The position numbers and the translations under genes were made by a program. The notes beneath the pieces are model-generated. The model was not told the origin of the DNA. It saw only the letters and a program-made list of their open reading frames with translations, and searched no databases. From Diplolepis rosae (taxonomy: Eukaryota; Arthropoda; Insecta; Hymenoptera; Diplolepididae), in the NCBI GenBank assembly GCA_030998225.1, contig JAPYXD010000608.1, positions 1,208,501 through 1,272,500 of the forward strand: a stretch of 64,000 nt of DNA. Direction: 5' to 3'. Shown piece after piece: positions 28,673 through 41,159 of this stretch. Positions within the stretch are counted from its first letter, which is position 1, and each line of letters begins with the position of its first letter.

Positions 28673-29938
28673 CCACCTTGATCAAAAAGGTTTAGGACTC
28701 GTCACCGTGTGGCGCTTTCGTTCGGCTGATATCAATTCTTCTTTTTTTGTTGTGTTGGTAGAAGTGTCATTGACGTTTCTGTCAGATTTTCAGCTTGATA
28801 GCTTGACATTTGTTGAAGTGACTTTGCAGCAACGAGTTTGCATTAAATTTTGTGTTAAAAATGGATTTAACGGTGTGCAGACTTTGGAAATGTTGGAGAA
28901 GTGTTTCGGCAACGACACTCTAACGAGATCGAACGTTTTCCGCTGGCACAAACGCTTCAGAAGTGGTCGTGAGTCGGTCGAGGATGACGAACGCAGTGGC
29001 AGGCCGTCGACGGCGAAAACCGATGAAAACATCAACAAAATCAAAGGGTGGATGACCGTAAGCTGCAAATTGACCATCAGAGAGATAGCAGAGGAGTTGA
29101 ACATTGCTTACGGATCCGCTCAAGACATTTTGGTTAATGATTTGGGCCTCAGACGTGTCGCTGCAAAGCTGGTGCCGAAAGACCTGAATTTCTTGCAAAA
29201 AAGGGATCGCGTTGATATCGCAAAAGACATGCTTGCCAAGGTCGACTCCGACCCATCATTCATCAAGCGGATAATTACTGGTGACGAGACGTGGATTTAT
29301 GAGTATGACACGCACTGCAGACATCAAGCGAGTGAATGGTGTTCACCCAATGAGCCGCGACCGAAAAAACCACGTCGTTTTCAGTCGGAAAAGAAGGTGA
29401 TACTTACGGTTTTCATGGATTACAGAGGTGTTGTGCATCATGAATTCCTTCCAGAAGGCTAGACCGTCAACAAGGAGTATTATTTGGGCGTTATGAAACG
29501 TTTACGTGAAGCAATTCGCCAAAAAAGACCGGATTTGTGGGCAAACAACTCGTGGATTTTGAACCACGATAACGCACCGTCGCACAATGCCATCGTTATC
29601 CGTGAGCATTTGGCTAAAAACGAAAAGAATACCATCCATCAACCACCGAATTCACCTGATTTGGCTTCCTGCGACTTTTTCCTATTCGATCGACTCAAGA
29701 AACCGCTTCGCGGAACGCGTTACAGCGCCCGAGATGAGGTCATAGAAAAATAGAAGATCGCTCTGATGGCTATACCGCAAATTGACTATAAAAAATGTTT
29801 CGAGGATTGCATCAAGCGCTGTCATAAGTGCGTTACAGTCGATGGGGAGTACTTTGAAGGGGACAATATCGATTATGATGAATAAACTTGTATTTTTGAT
29901 TTTAAAAATAAAGTCCTAAAACTTTTTGATCAAGGTGG
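28673..29938 (+). mobile_element. Third mariner element
   Basis: Inverted ends (CCACCTTGATCAAAAAGGTTTAGGAC at 28673, matching complement ending at 29938) flanked by TA (28671-28672, 29939-29940). 1266 bp. Its TIRs and protein differ from those of the two other mariners here, so it is a separate subfamily. Confidence 0.92.
28707..29885 (+). pseudogene. Mariner transposase with two premature stops
   Basis: One frame runs the length of the element. Visible parts are an N-terminal helix-turn-helix (QQRVCIKFCVKNGF, RWHKRFRSGRESVEDDERSG), TGDETWIYEYD (first Asp), HDNAPSHNA (second Asp) and SPDLASCDFFLF (third Asp). Two TAG codons (29461-29463 and 29751-29753) interrupt it, and the natural end is TAA at 29883-29885. 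The first 35 or so codons are not typical, so the real start is probably near 28809. Few other lesions are seen, so inactivation is fairly recent. If either stop were read through, the catalytic core would be complete. This is decay, not a known recoding signal. Confidence 0.85.
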
Positions 29939-29940
29939 TA

Positions 29941-31330
29941 CTTTCGGACTACAGTCCTACTCCAGTTCAATCAAACTGAAGCAAAAGGTTCTAATATTGT
30001 GTCTTGTGCTCTCTTCTCAATTATCGAGTAAGTCCTGAAATGATTAATACAAAAATAAAGAAGCATGTATAAGTGTTTAAGAAACCTTATTTGCAACAGC
30101 TTTACGTTAATTTAGTAAATAAAATCCATCAAGTGTCAAGGGACATTAGTTTTGCCCTGAGTATACGTATATATCGTTCATTAACAAAAATAATAATTGA
30201 CCATTTTGGCAATTCCCTTACCTTATTCATTGACCAAAAATCAGTTTTTCTTATTTTTTTTTATTTTTCCTTGATTAGCAGCTACCTTGCACATGACTAA
30301 TTTTATTCAGAAGCCATGTCCAAAAGCCCCTCGTACATGGCGACATAGATTTTGAAAATGTACAATACTAGACTTCCTGAAACACATAAACCTAGGATGC
30401 TCGCACCCTTGAGAACTTTTTTTAGACATTTCAATAGTGCGAGGCTTAGATCGCAACAATTCACTGGAGAGTATTTTAATTTCTCTTTCGCCTTTCTTTT
30501 GTTTTCTTGTTCCTCACATCCTAAGGCAATCAAATGTGATTTAGAATTAGATAAATGCTCACATATTATATTTAATTGTTTCTCGATTCAACTCACACTT
30601 GACTCTAACCAGCTCGCCACTCCAGAAATGCTGAATTACGGCGGCTTTCAAGAAAGCTCAAGTTACGAGCGATACAATTTTAGCTTTACCTTATTTGCTA
30701 CTCGTGAATTAATACAGCACAGAATCATATTCTATGCAATACTAATTCATAGTGCAAAATAGAAAGTGATTTACGCAATCGACATGCATAATATCATTTC
30801 ATTTTCTCACCAAAGCACACGCTTCTTTTCGCTACTTTCGCCGAAGTCCATATTTACAACCATGTAATACTTCAGAAAAGTAGCTAGTTCATATGAAAAA
30901 TTCAGTCCAGTTTCTATATATTTGTGACCAAAATACATTAAATTGAAACTTGAGAAGAAGAGGGAGGAAAAAAATTTTTTGTTTCAATGGAAAAGAAAAT
31001 ACTAGGAAAAGTGAACTAATATTGATGCAATGAAATGCTCAGGGCATGACATACGTGAAGAAAAATTAGATAGTGTGCGAGAGTGTAGATATTGTAGTAT
31101 TTCAAAAAACATTTTTGGAAGAAAAAAGAATAGAAAAGTGTATAGAAACGCTGGATAAGAAATTTGAATGGTTCGGCAAGGCAGCAGTTGAAAGGCATGC
31201 TTAAGGTAGGACAAGTGGAGGACAACTCAGTGGAGTTAAGAAGAGGCTAGAGGCTAGTTGGAAGCAGACAGAATGAGAGTACGGATTACAGTTACATATA
31301 TAAAAGGAGGACAGTAAGGATAGTTACATT
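29941..31330. other. Sequence without a supported gene
   Basis: A 136-codon + frame (30352-30762) and an opposing 76-codon frame with a hydrophobic helix (30303-30533) overlap here. Neither has recognisable motifs, and I treat both as chance. From about 31020 the purine-rich composition resembles the LINE fragment that follows. Confidence 0.4.
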
Positions 31331-32420
31331 TTGATCACGGGTTATAACAAGAAGCCTAACGATATTAAATTTCTTTTGAAAGAGCTGGATCAAAGAACGG
31401 ATGATTCAGAAGGACACCCAGCAAGATTAATACTTGCATGGAATCTGAACGCAAAAACAAGAACAGGGCAAGGAGTGGCGGAATGTAGCTTGGAGAAAGA
31501 AATGGATTTATGCAGAAGAAACTCAGAAGATATAGGAATGAGGTCTGAAGGTAAGCTTTCATTGAATTGAGGTGAGGCAAGTGCGATGTTAATTATGAAA
31601 GGTAGAATGGAAAAAGATAGGGAGGAGAAGATAACGTACATTGCGCAAGAAGAAGGGCTAAGGGCATTATTGAATCTGATCATGGGTAAAATGGAGAAAA
31701 AAACGATAAAAGGTATAAGGCAGGAGTGCCCGCTCAACACCGTCTTATTCAGCATTAATATTAACGATTCAGGGTTGGAATTAAGAAAGGAAGATGGTAG
31801 AAGCACGGTATCGAATCCAGTTTCAAATATTAAAATCCATGCATTGCTTTATGCGGATGATGTGGTGATAGTACCTGAAGGTAAGGAATAATTAGATAAA
31901 ATGATCAAATCAATACAATACGCACGTCCGGAAAGCAGCTGGGAAAACGCAGTGATTAATTAATAAAGTCTGGGGCGAAACCAATAGATCGGCAGTAACA
32001 AATCTGAAGATAAGGTTATTTTTTATGGCCTCGGCGATGAAAACAGCAGCAATGTACGGGGTAGAAATTCGGGGATGGAAAAGAAAAGAAGCGATAGAGA
32101 AGACCTTAAGAAGATCTGTGAAAGCAAGTATGCGACTGGGAAAAAACACCCCTGATTACATATGGAAGATGAAGTGAGGGAGGAGGAGTGTAAAAATAAA
32201 GGCAAAAAGAAGAGCAGGTGCATTTATATTAAAGTTGCTGCCTATGGAGGAAGATAGATGATCAAGTAAGTGTATAAAGGAGGAAATAAGAAACATTAGA
32301 AATGGCAATCCGAAAAACTGGGGAACGGCGATAGAGAAACGAAGAGAAAATATGGTGGGTTAGTTGAGTTGGAAGTGATAGCAGAAAGCGAAGACATACA
32401 GAAATATTGGGACAAAATAG
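31331..32420 (+). pseudogene. Decayed LINE: endonuclease and reverse transcriptase remnants
   Basis: Open pieces read LILAWNLNAKTRTGQG (a mutated endonuclease motif where GD-x-NA-x-TG is expected), then after a stop KGIRQECPLNTVLF and LLYADDVVIV (reverse transcriptase motifs, with the YADD catalytic Asp pair). Near 32060 comes AAMYGVEIRGWKRKE, typical of the region beyond the thumb in arthropod LINEs. Most of the endonuclease and part of the reverse transcriptase are deleted, and several stops are present. The clade is uncertain. Confidence 0.7.
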
Positions 32421-32489
32421 AACAATCTATTTTCTGTAACTACTATACTATACTTTCTGTTTGATTTTTCTTTTATTTCTGTTTTGATT

Positions 32490-32573
32490 TTTCAGTGAAA
32501 ATGAAGTGTAGTAAAGAAAAGAGAGTACCACCAATACTGATAACTCGAGAAATAAAAAGAGAAAACATGTTTT
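32490..32573 (+). pseudogene. Mutator-like transposase, 5-prime fragment
   Basis: TGAAAATGAAGTGTAGTA onward matches the start of the Mutator-like element at 56745 (opposite strand). It breaks off at ACATGTTTT, and the matching sequence resumes at 34118, so an insertion of about 1.55 kb separates the halves. Confidence 0.6.
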
Positions 32574-33138
32574 ATAACAGGTGACTTCCGCTGAAACGAC
32601 AAAATAAAATAAAAATTTTATCAAGGCGGACCCGAGGACTCGGGATTCCCGTCTGCGTCACCGTCGTTACTAAGGCGGCTTTTTAAAATGAGCGCCTGGC
32701 GTCTCTCGGCGCCATATTTATAAACTTGATGACCCTGAAAATAAAATTGTGCATGCAAACAACCAAAGAAGCAAAGCAAGGGTTCCGGCTAGGGCTTGAT
32801 GGATACGGGAGTTCGGATCAGGTGGTATTTTTGAGGTTAAGGAAGAAACTAACCTAAAACATGGAAGCTCTTGCAAAAAAAGAGTAAAATAAATTAAGCA
32901 GCGTATAAATATCGACTAGAGCTACAATTTAATCAATAATGGGCAAAGCCCTGGCTCCATACAGATTCAAAATAAAATAAGAATTTGTTGCCAATAATGG
33001 CGTTCAGCATCTGAGCCTAATATGCAGGCTCTGGGAGAGCCTGAGAGCCACGCAGGTGTCACAAGAGACAAAATTTAAAAAGAATTTACAATCATTAAGA
33101 GACTTATAATGCCCCGGAATATAGTTCTAAAAACTCAC

Positions 33139-33486
33139 CGGGCTTTTGGCCGCAATCTCGCGCCTTATTTCCTCCAAATCAAAAACTGAGGTGGCGTCCA
33201 TTAGAAATAACTTAAATAAGTTTCGGCCACTACTTGGCACTCGGTCAACAACGACAGAATTAAGCTGCGCGCCACAGGTGTCGCGCAGTTTTATTACATC
33301 AGCTGGAAAGGCTGGCGCACGCGCCTGAAGCTGAGGTTTGCGCGGGCGACTCGTCTTGTGAGGACGACGGCGCCAGGCAACCAATAAGCTGAAGCGTCTA
33401 TCGGTCTGCTTGCCCCATTGGCTTAAAACGTTGAGAGGTACGTTTAAACTACGAAGAGTCTGTATTGCATAACACAATAGTTTCAA
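33139..33486 (-). CDS. Candidate exon, function unknown
   Basis: On the - strand an open frame from ATG at 33486 (another ATG at 33201) reads through VFDLEEIRREIAAKSP and meets GTGAGTTTTT at 33138, a very good splice donor. The peptide is Arg- and Pro-rich in its first half (RRRPHKTSRPRKPQLQ), then more ordinary. I do not recognise it. It is GC-rich relative to its surroundings and lies in the insertion at 32574-34117, so it could belong to a transposon or to a retrocopied or captured gene. No partner exon was found. Confidence 0.3.
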
Positions 33487-33520
33487 TCAGGCTACGCACA
33501 CATATGATATACAATACATA

Positions 33521-33725
33521 CAGGGACGAATCTACAAAAAATTTGGGGGGGGGGGGTCCGATCGAAAAATTTAAAAATAAAAGATATTTCGGCTTTCACA
33601 AAACGTGACGTTAGAATTGTGTTAGACAAACTCGAATTTTTTCGCTAGTGAGATTTGAGGGAGTCTGATATTTCGGGGGGGGGGGGGTCCGGACCCCCAG
33701 AACCACCCCCCTGGATTCGTCCCTG
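33521..33725. mobile_element. hAT-type MITE
   Basis: CAGGGACGAATC at 33521 and its complement ending at 33725 are bordered by an 8-bp direct repeat AATACATA (33513-33520, 33726-33733), diagnostic of hAT. The interior has two poly-G tracts. 205 bp, non-coding. Confidence 0.85.
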
Positions 33726-34117
33726 AATACATAATATGAGTGACTCCAACTCAATAGATCCTTTTTATATTAATCATAACGGTATCGCTGTAAAGGTGTT
33801 GGAGACCATGGGCTGCAGCACGTGGTCACTTTTTAGATGCCATGCCTGTCTGGTGATGCCCTTTGTGGCTTGCCTGAGAACCCCTCTGGCGTGCGATGGT
33901 AACAGAGCGATCTTCCTGGTGGCGCCTTTCAAGCTGGTGTAGTAATGGAACAAAAAAAGAAAAACGGCCATAAAAGAGAACAAAATAAAAGAATTTGTGA
34001 AGCAGCTCTCAGACTATCCTTGACATTTTCAAGTTTTATGAGAAAGGTGGTTTTGGGCTCGACCCTGCCGTTGTCGATCGAGGTAAAAAGAATTTAACGT
34101 AATTTACCACGTTGCAG

Positions 34118-34400
34118 TTTTTAATCCAAAGACAACTGAAATGGACGAAAGCAGTTTTAGAGCCTTTGTGAAAAAATTTAAAATGCAATAGGGTATCTTT
34201 GTTTCGCATGATTTGTCAGTTGAATATCAAATTGTGAGTTTTATTACGGTGTGTGCAGCAATTTCTGAATATATGTTGTGTAAAATCTGTGACGGAGAGG
34301 TGAAGTTCGGAACTGCTTCTGAACGAGGACTTGGTTTTAAGATTGTTTTATTATGTGTTTTCTGTTGTCAAAGGAATAGAGGGTATATTATATAGCCCTG
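34118..34400 (+). pseudogene. Mutator-like transposase, second fragment
   Basis: TTTTTAATCCAAAGACAACTG and the translated SEYMLCKICDGEVKFGTASERGLGFKI match the element at 55450-56760. The CKIC pair and the GLGFK motif belong to the N-terminal zinc site of that transposase. Stops and a lost second Cys pair mark it as dead. Confidence 0.65.
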
Positions 34401-35540
34401 GATTAGAGGACTCGGTGTAAGTTGAAAAAAATTTTTTTTACTATGTCTAAAATAGTGTAGAAACTTTGAACTCGTTTTTCTCAAAACTATGTTTTTAAAG
34501 TCGATGTACACGATTTCTCGGAAACGGCTGAACCGATCGGTCTCAAATTTTTACACAAGCTTTAAAGATATATTTTTTAGTGAATAATCGAAGGTTTTTT
34601 TTAATCGATAAATATTTTCCATTCTATAAAGTTCTCAGAAAACGGTGGATGAGTACGCGATGAAGTACAAGATTTTTATCGTTACATCTTTAAAGTCTGT
34701 AGTAACTTAGGACTGTTTTGTACAATATTTTTAGCATGATACTGTAAAATTACACCCAGTCAAAAAAATTCTATTCTTCTCGTTAACTCTTGTGAAAGAG
34801 AAACAAAACCATAGTTGTATATGGAAAATTTTCAGATTGATCTTATCAGAACGAAATAGAATTCACTAGGAAATAATCTAAGATTCATGTGCTGTTTGAT
34901 TTCCTAATGGTAAAAGCGTTGAAAAACATTTTTCATGGAACATGTACTTCATACGAATTATGATCATTTTAAGAATCACAGCTCTATGTATCGTATAAGT
35001 TATTGCCACATCTACTGGAGTACGATTGCACCTATTCATTTTTATTCTCACAATCTGTAAACTGTGATTTAGGGTTCATAATCTATGTATTTGAGTATTC
35101 ATATCTATACTAAATTGTCAAACGAGGTTTTCTTCTTGCTAACCTCAAAAAAGTGATTAAAGAAATCGAAAGCTGGTTCTAATACGCCGGAGAAAGATTA
35201 CTTTCATCTTTCCCTGTGAAATCTCATTCTATTATTCCCGAATGACCTATGAAGGAAGTCCCCTTACTTTTGATCCCTTTTTTACCACCTTCACTTTACA
35301 ATTTTCGACATTAATCAGCCAATGTATCAACATCCCATATTCTCTGACACTTCTGTTCCATTTCCTTTATGTCTTGATGGGATCATTCTCCTTGCTCCTC
35401 ACTGTGATCTCCCCAATTGATTAGGAAGTAATCTATGTGGGAGGGTCCCTTGGGTGGATTCCAGGCAATAACATGGCTTTGTGAAGTTATATTTTGCAGC
35501 TAGTTTCTCCAGTTGTACTTTGCGAATATCAGAGCTTGTA

Positions 35541-35689
35541 CAGGGTGGGCCATCTAAAATTTAGATGTTGTGTTTCGTTCTTAAAGGGAAAGGTTCAATC
35601 ATTCTAATAAAACTATACTTTTGAAAAAATATCCATAAGTTTTTTTTTTATAGACGATTCAAATTCTGAATGTTAGATGGCCCACCCTG
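35541..35689. mobile_element. TA-flanked MITE
   Basis: Perfect 17-bp inverted ends (CAGGGTGGGCCATCTAA and complement) with TA on both sides (35539-35540, 35690-35691). 149 bp. The type is Tc1/mariner-like by target only. Confidence 0.85.
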
Positions 35690-36100
35690 TATATTTCCCT
35701 TGGGTCGAATATTGGTCGGATATATTTGTCCCTTTGGAGGTGCCGTGATAATCATTAATGATGACATCGTTAATCTGAAATGGATGACGCAGTTAACATA
35801 CGTTCTTAATTATGGACGAGTTTGAATTTATTTATATGAGTGAGATCTTCTCTACTGCTGTTCAGCCTGATGTTCATGGCTTTACTACTTTCAGCGTTTA
35901 TACTACTGTGCACGACATAGGCCGTACGCAATGCTGAAGGGATGTAAGTGATCGACAGCCGTAAATAGTAGGCTCATCTGAATATTTAGGAATGTTTATA
36001 TCCATTCCACGTGGTTAATATTCATTAAATAATTGTGTGGGTTTTTGTCGTTATCTAACTTTTCTGAAAATGAAGTGGAAATGACCTTAAGTTCTCATAA

Positions 36101-36383
36101 CCCTTTCGTTACGAGCGTCTATCCGTTATCCACTCGATGACTTCTGTGTACGAGCGCCGGATATAGCCGGCATCCATTCGATGACCTGTGTGTAAGATAT
36201 AAATTTTGTACATTAAATTGTATTATCATCTATAATAATTTTAGAGTCTCCAAATATGTCGTTTTGTAAAACTTAAGAAGTGCGTCGAAAACCAGTTTAC
36301 CGACGTGCAATGTGCACACTTCGTGGCGCGGTGCCCCGTTCAGTGGCGTCAGCAATGCGGAGCGGACTGCCGTAACGAAAGGG
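36101..36383. mobile_element. piggyBac-type MITE
   Basis: The ends CCCTTTCGTTACG and CGTAACGAAAGGG are inverted. The right side has TTAA (36384-36387) and the left has a mutated ATAA (36097-36100). CCC ends with a TTAA target are typical of piggyBac. The interior repeats ...CGATGAC(C/T)T twice. Confidence 0.75.
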
Positions 36384-37057
36384 TTAATTCTGAAGGGGTG
36401 AATTTCTCTAAAGCGTCAGAGGTTGTTGCTATTCCAAAAGCGAAATGAATTTGTTTCCGGGTGTGTAAGGTTCGATTAGTAGTGACGGCTTCTTCTTCTT
36501 CGCAAGGTGACCTCATTTTCTGACAAGTATAGATTTCCCTTATCATACCTTTTTCCTGGGTCTCTTTTAATGGGTTTAAGGCTATTTTTATAGCCGATTA
36601 CATCCTGCGTGCGAATTCAGTCTCACTGTTGGGTTTCAATTCTTCGATGGCATCGATGAATTCTTCGTCATTTTCTCCTTCTAAGACAGCAGTGAACAAG
36701 AAGTGGGGCTTCTTTTTCTATTTCTGCCTTCTCTAACCAATCTTCGTGCACCTTTAAGGACTGCTCGCATTAGGAAAATAATTTTTCCATATTTTCTTTA
36801 GCAAATGGCATAGCAGGATATCAATGTATTAGATGCCCCTAGCCAAATTTGCTTGGGATTTTTACTGTGAGTTGGCACTGATGTAAGATTCAATTTTACA
36901 AAAGATCATATTTGGGAAAACATTTTTATGGGAGTTACAGGGGTGTATAGAAAAATCGAATTTTTTTTCTCGAAAACTGAATTAGAATTTCAGAAAATTA
37001 AGGTTTTAATGCCCAGTTTAAAGGGGAACCGCAAACAATTGACGGCAAGAGAGTCAA
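36384..37057. other. Transposon interior without a clear frame
   Basis: Includes the left inner inverted repeat (36820-36945). No gene can be supported. Confidence 0.35.
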
Positions 37058-37677
37058 ATGAGTCCCACTATGTTACACAAATTCATGGGCAGTAGAAGCG
37101 GTTCATGGAATCCGAAAAAAAAGTATCGACTTTTAAACAACAAATTGCTTCCAAAAATTGGTACATATTTTCGAATCGCATTATTTCTTAACAATCTATT
37201 TGGGCAGAGGTTACAATCCGATTCAGAATTTTCAGACAAGATCTTAGAAAGAATGAAAAAAGAAAGTATTTTGAAAATGCTTTGGCTATTGAAGCAGAAG
37301 AAAAAGGCTGGTGACGCATAAGATTAGTATTTCAAAGAATTTCAGCTAATGATATACTGGATTTCGCAGAAATGACTGAGGAGGACTTGAAAATTCTGTT
37401 TATCGGTTCATATCAACTTACACAGGCGGTATAATACTTAGCCGAAATGATTGACAAAGATGAGCAAATTAATCTGCAGTGTGTAAAAGATCAAACTAAC
37501 GTATTAAAATTACTGGTTCCCTCTCGTCATATTTCCAGAAGAGTTTACAAACACTTCATAAAATATAAACCTAATAGTGTTGGAATTTCCGGGGTACTAG
37601 AGTACGTATGTGATTGTGCTAATGGGAACAGAACTGTTGGTTGCTGCTCACACATTGCTGCAATCATCTACTATTAA
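37058..37677 (+). pseudogene. Transposase remnant with SWIM-type zinc finger
   Basis: Two open pieces, 37058-37321 and 37447-37677, are separated by stops. The second reads RHISRRVYKHFIKYKPN and then YVCDCANGNRTVGCCSHIAAIIYY, a C-x-C...C-x-H SWIM finger. This occurs at the C-terminus of a DDE transposase family common in arthropods. The DDE core itself is not recognisable here. Confidence 0.55.
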
Positions 37678-38263
37678 GATTAAGGGTATTTGACGAATAA
37701 CAAGCACCCCGAATTGGGAGAGGCGAGGGGACTCACAATAATACAGTCGTAGTTCCTGGAAACAACAATTCTTGTAGGCTAATTAAGAACGTACTTATTA
37801 ACGAACGCATTTTGCTGTTTTTCAAATATAATTTTAGGCAATTCCAATTCTAATATTGCGCAATTATAACGATTTTTTGGTCAGCGAACATACACACAGC
37901 GCGTAGTGCACTTGAGGCGATATTATGGAGATGTTTCATTTTTTTAAACTATGAAGTACCTCTTCGATCAATTTCAAACTTTGACCAATTACTCAAGTTA
38001 AATGAGCGTGTTTTTAACAAAAAATTGGTGATTGTATCTCAAGGACTTCCCATAAAAAAATAGAAAAAATTTTGAAACAAGTGTTTGACCCCTTCTCTTC
38101 AAGGAAACAGTCTTATAATTTTTTCCAAACATCCCCCGCTTTAATCCCATAACATATTTTTTGCTCATCAAAATCGGCCAAGCCGTTCTCGAGAAAAAAA
38201 AAATTTCGATTTTTCTATACACCCCCGTAACTCCCATAAAGATTTGTATTTTGCCGAATATAA

Positions 38264-39010
38264 ATGGCCATTCCGGTGTTGTACAGTTGTTATTAAAAAT
38301 GTCGACGTTTCAACCAAATTTTTGGTCCTTATCAAGACAATTACAACATTTTAAACAAGTTTCTTGTTGACAAAAGATTTGTTAAATGTCATATTTTGTA
38401 GTTAAAATGTTTGAGTATAATTTTTTTTTAAATCCATGTTAAGAATTAAAATGCATAAAAAATCCAGCTGTGTTGATGCAAACACTTGTGTTGTGTAGGA
38501 TTTTTATGTTGAAATTCATTTAAATTAATAAAATAAAGTTTGCTTGTCAAAATAAATTTTTAGGTTAAAACGATTGAAATGTGACAAGTTCTTTCATGAA
38601 TAAAAACTTTCAGATTTTGTTAAATAAGGATTTTGTTTTTAAAAAAATCTAAAAGTTTTTATTCATGGAAGAACTTGTCACATTTCAATCGTTTTAACCT
38701 AAAAATTTATTTTGACAAGCAAAGTTTATTTTATTAATTTAAATGAATTTCAACATAAAAATCCTACACAACACAAGTGTTTGCATCAACACAGCTGGAT
38801 TTTTTGTGCATTTTAATTCTTAACATGGATTTAAAAAAAAATTATAATCAAACATTTTAACTACAAAATATGACATATAACAAATCTTTTGTCAACAAGA
38901 AACTTGTTTAAAATGTTGTAATTGTCTTGATAAGGACCAAAAATTTGGTTGAAAAGTCGACATTTTTGATAACAACTGTACAACACCGGAAAGGCCATTT
39001 ATACTCACCA
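38264..39010. repeat. Long hairpin, arms about 370 bp
   Basis: 38264-38628 returns inverted at 38650-39010 with only a few differences (for example CCGGTGTTGTACAGTTGTTAT against ATAACAACTGTACAACACCGG). The loop of about 20 bases is centred near 38637. Such a hairpin would give perfect dsRNA if transcribed. Confidence 0.85.
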
Positions 39011-39170
39011 AAATAGAAATACCGGTAACATCAAATATATGTTTTTAATACTCCCATAAAGATGTTTTCACAAATATGATCATTTGTTAAATTCAATCTT
39101 ACATCAGTGCCAACTCACAGTAAAAATCCCAAACAAATTTGGCCGGGAGCATCTAATACATTGTTATCCT

Positions 39171-39934
39171 ACTATGCCCTTTGGATTTTTCTTCTTCTCT
39201 TCAATATTCTTTATGATCATCTTCTTTTGTCGAGCTATCTTCACTGTCATTGGGAGGTGAACTCACAGTTTTTACGAGTCCTTCTTTCTGGGTTGCTGTT
39301 ATGAGGGTGAGTTCTTCATGATCTTCTTGGAAAAATTCCGCTTATGATAGTTATAATTTTGATGGCCTCATTTTTATCAACAAAGACAAAAAGGCCTCCA
39401 TCTAAAGTGTTTAATATAATGCTGTTTATATCAGCACCTGTGTCGACCAAAAATTTTCCTTCTGAGTAATAAAGGCTACTTGACGAAAATTCAGATTTTG
39501 GATAAGGTAGGGGTTGTTCGACATTGAAGTACCTGTGTAGTATGGATTAAGGTAATCGGGTAAATAAGGTGCATACTGAAACAAGGGTGCGTAGTTATTC
39601 CAATAATCACTAACTACTGGTCATATTGTTCTCCGTATGATTCCTGCTTGTCCTTGTCTTAAATCAACTGTCTTCTTCCTATTAGGTAATGACACAAACC
39701 TGACATGAGGGCTTGAACTTCGATCCCTTGATCCTGTATTGGGTCTAGAATATCTAGTTTTCTGGAAGTTGTTCATTGGTAAGTGAGGGTTCAATTGATG
39801 TTGAGCTTTAAACCAAAAAGATTTCGTTAATATAATGTATTATTTCGTACTCAATCGAAGGGATAAGCAAAATATTATGTTTTCACAAAATGGCAACTTC
39901 AAAAAAAAATTTGATTTTTTATCTAAATTTTAGC
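39171..39934. other. Transposon interior, no gene seen
   Basis: Between the inner and outer right-hand inverted repeats. Only short chance frames. Confidence 0.35.
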
Positions 39935-40073
39935 CTTAAATTGTTTATAAAATGGAAAATATTTATCGGTTAGAAAAAACCTTTGATTATTCACTATAAA
40001 ATATCTTTTTAAAGCTTGTGTAAAAATTTGAGACCGATCAGTTCAGTCGTTTTCGAGAAATCATGTACTGTAA

Positions 40074-40259
40074 CGGTCACATCGGTCTACTTGCGCCAGC
40101 ATACAGGGTGCTAGCGCTACACGGGTTCCGTGGCGTAGCATGTCTGCAGGGGCAGCGATTCGAACAGTCACCGCTAGGTTCGCAACGCAAACCTGCCCGC
40201 TATAGACTCGAAACCGCGAGGCTATAACCTAGCTTGCGTAATCATCATCCAGTGCAACT
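40074..40259. other. GC-rich segment left of the foldback element
   Basis: Starts TGTAACGGTCAC and is much richer in GC than its neighbours. With 44709-45180 it forms a unit of about 650 bp into which the foldback was inserted, because GTGCAACT is duplicated at the break. It could be a solo LTR or another element; its ends are not certain. Confidence 0.4.
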
Positions 40260-41159
40260 CAGTGATCCCAGATCGTGGGAGCTGGCGGCCCCCACCACGC
40301 TCCCATGTGGGAGCACACACAATCAAGCGCGCCGTGTCGGTGTGTCCCCCACTTCCTCGCTTCGATTTCACGCTTTCGTCTGTTGAGCCAAGATCGAAAA
40401 TTATGTTTCTGTCGACTTCGTGTCAAAGTGGCGCGAAGCAGACGACAAATTTAAAATCACCAAATTTATCATTTAGGATATTACCTTTCTTTCTTTGATA
40501 TTTCCAAAAACATTCACTTAAAATTAATATCTAAACATTTTATTTTAAATTTAAGGATGATTTAAAGACTCAAAAGATGATTTTCTATTAAAATTTAAAC
40601 TCAATAAATTTTCAAAGTTTCAAAACTAAATATCAATTTCAATATTTTTTAGCTTTCAAATCAAATAGTTCAATTAGAAAATTATGTAGAGAATATTATA
40701 TATTAAGGAATGGTAAAATATGATATTGTAGTTTAAAAAATAAAATATTAAAATACTTAAATAATACATAAATTAATTAGTTGAGTTTGAAATTTTTGTC
40801 ACTGCCTACATTATCGGATTATATCTAATTATACACTCGAAATTATACGATAGAGTTTCTTCTTTGGTATGAGGCAACATTGAAAAAAATTTCATTCAAA
40901 TAAAATACTCAGAAAACTTTTTAAAATACGTAATATTATTCACATATGAATTTTATTATAAAACTGTGAATAAAAGGTTTCACTATTCAAAAAACCAAAA
41001 TCACATCTAAATTTGCATACTTAATTTCACTCTACGATTTCTCTTATATAAAATAAGAATATTTATTTCAAATAAAATAGTTTTTAAAAAATTTTGTAGT
41101 ACGTGAATCAACTATATCAATTAAAAAATTAAATGGAAAATTGATTTCAAATTAATTAG

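Larger units (their letters stand above)
32574..34117. mobile_element. Insertion of unknown type splitting a Mutator-like copy
   Basis: It sits between ACATGTTTT and TTTTTAATCC, whose joined form exists intact near 56665. A 4-5-base T duplication is possible. The insert is GC-richer than its flanks, holds a candidate - strand exon (33139-33486) and a hAT-type MITE (33521-33725), and has no inverted ends that I can see. It may be a retroposed or captured segment. Confidence 0.45.
34440..40073. mobile_element. Decayed DNA transposon with inverted ends and SWIM finger remnant
   Basis: About 34500-34630 (GAAACGGCTGAACCGATCGG, TTTTACACAAGCTTTAAAG) recurs inverted at about 39935-40070. Inner stretches 36820-36945 and 39048-39170 are also inverted copies. 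Between them lie SWIM-finger transposase remnants (37058-37677), two younger MITEs and a long hairpin. The most economical view is one large DNA transposon, now dead, cut off on the right at 40074. Confidence 0.5.

Noticed and set aside
30303..30762. Overlapping frames of 76 and 136 codons on opposite strands
   Set aside because: No recognisable motif, start context or partner exon; a membrane-helix-like stretch alone is weak evidence.
40262..40498. 78-codon frame, identical at 44462-44698
   Set aside because: Lies in the GC-rich ends of a palindromic foldback; identity reflects the inverted repeat, not coding selection.
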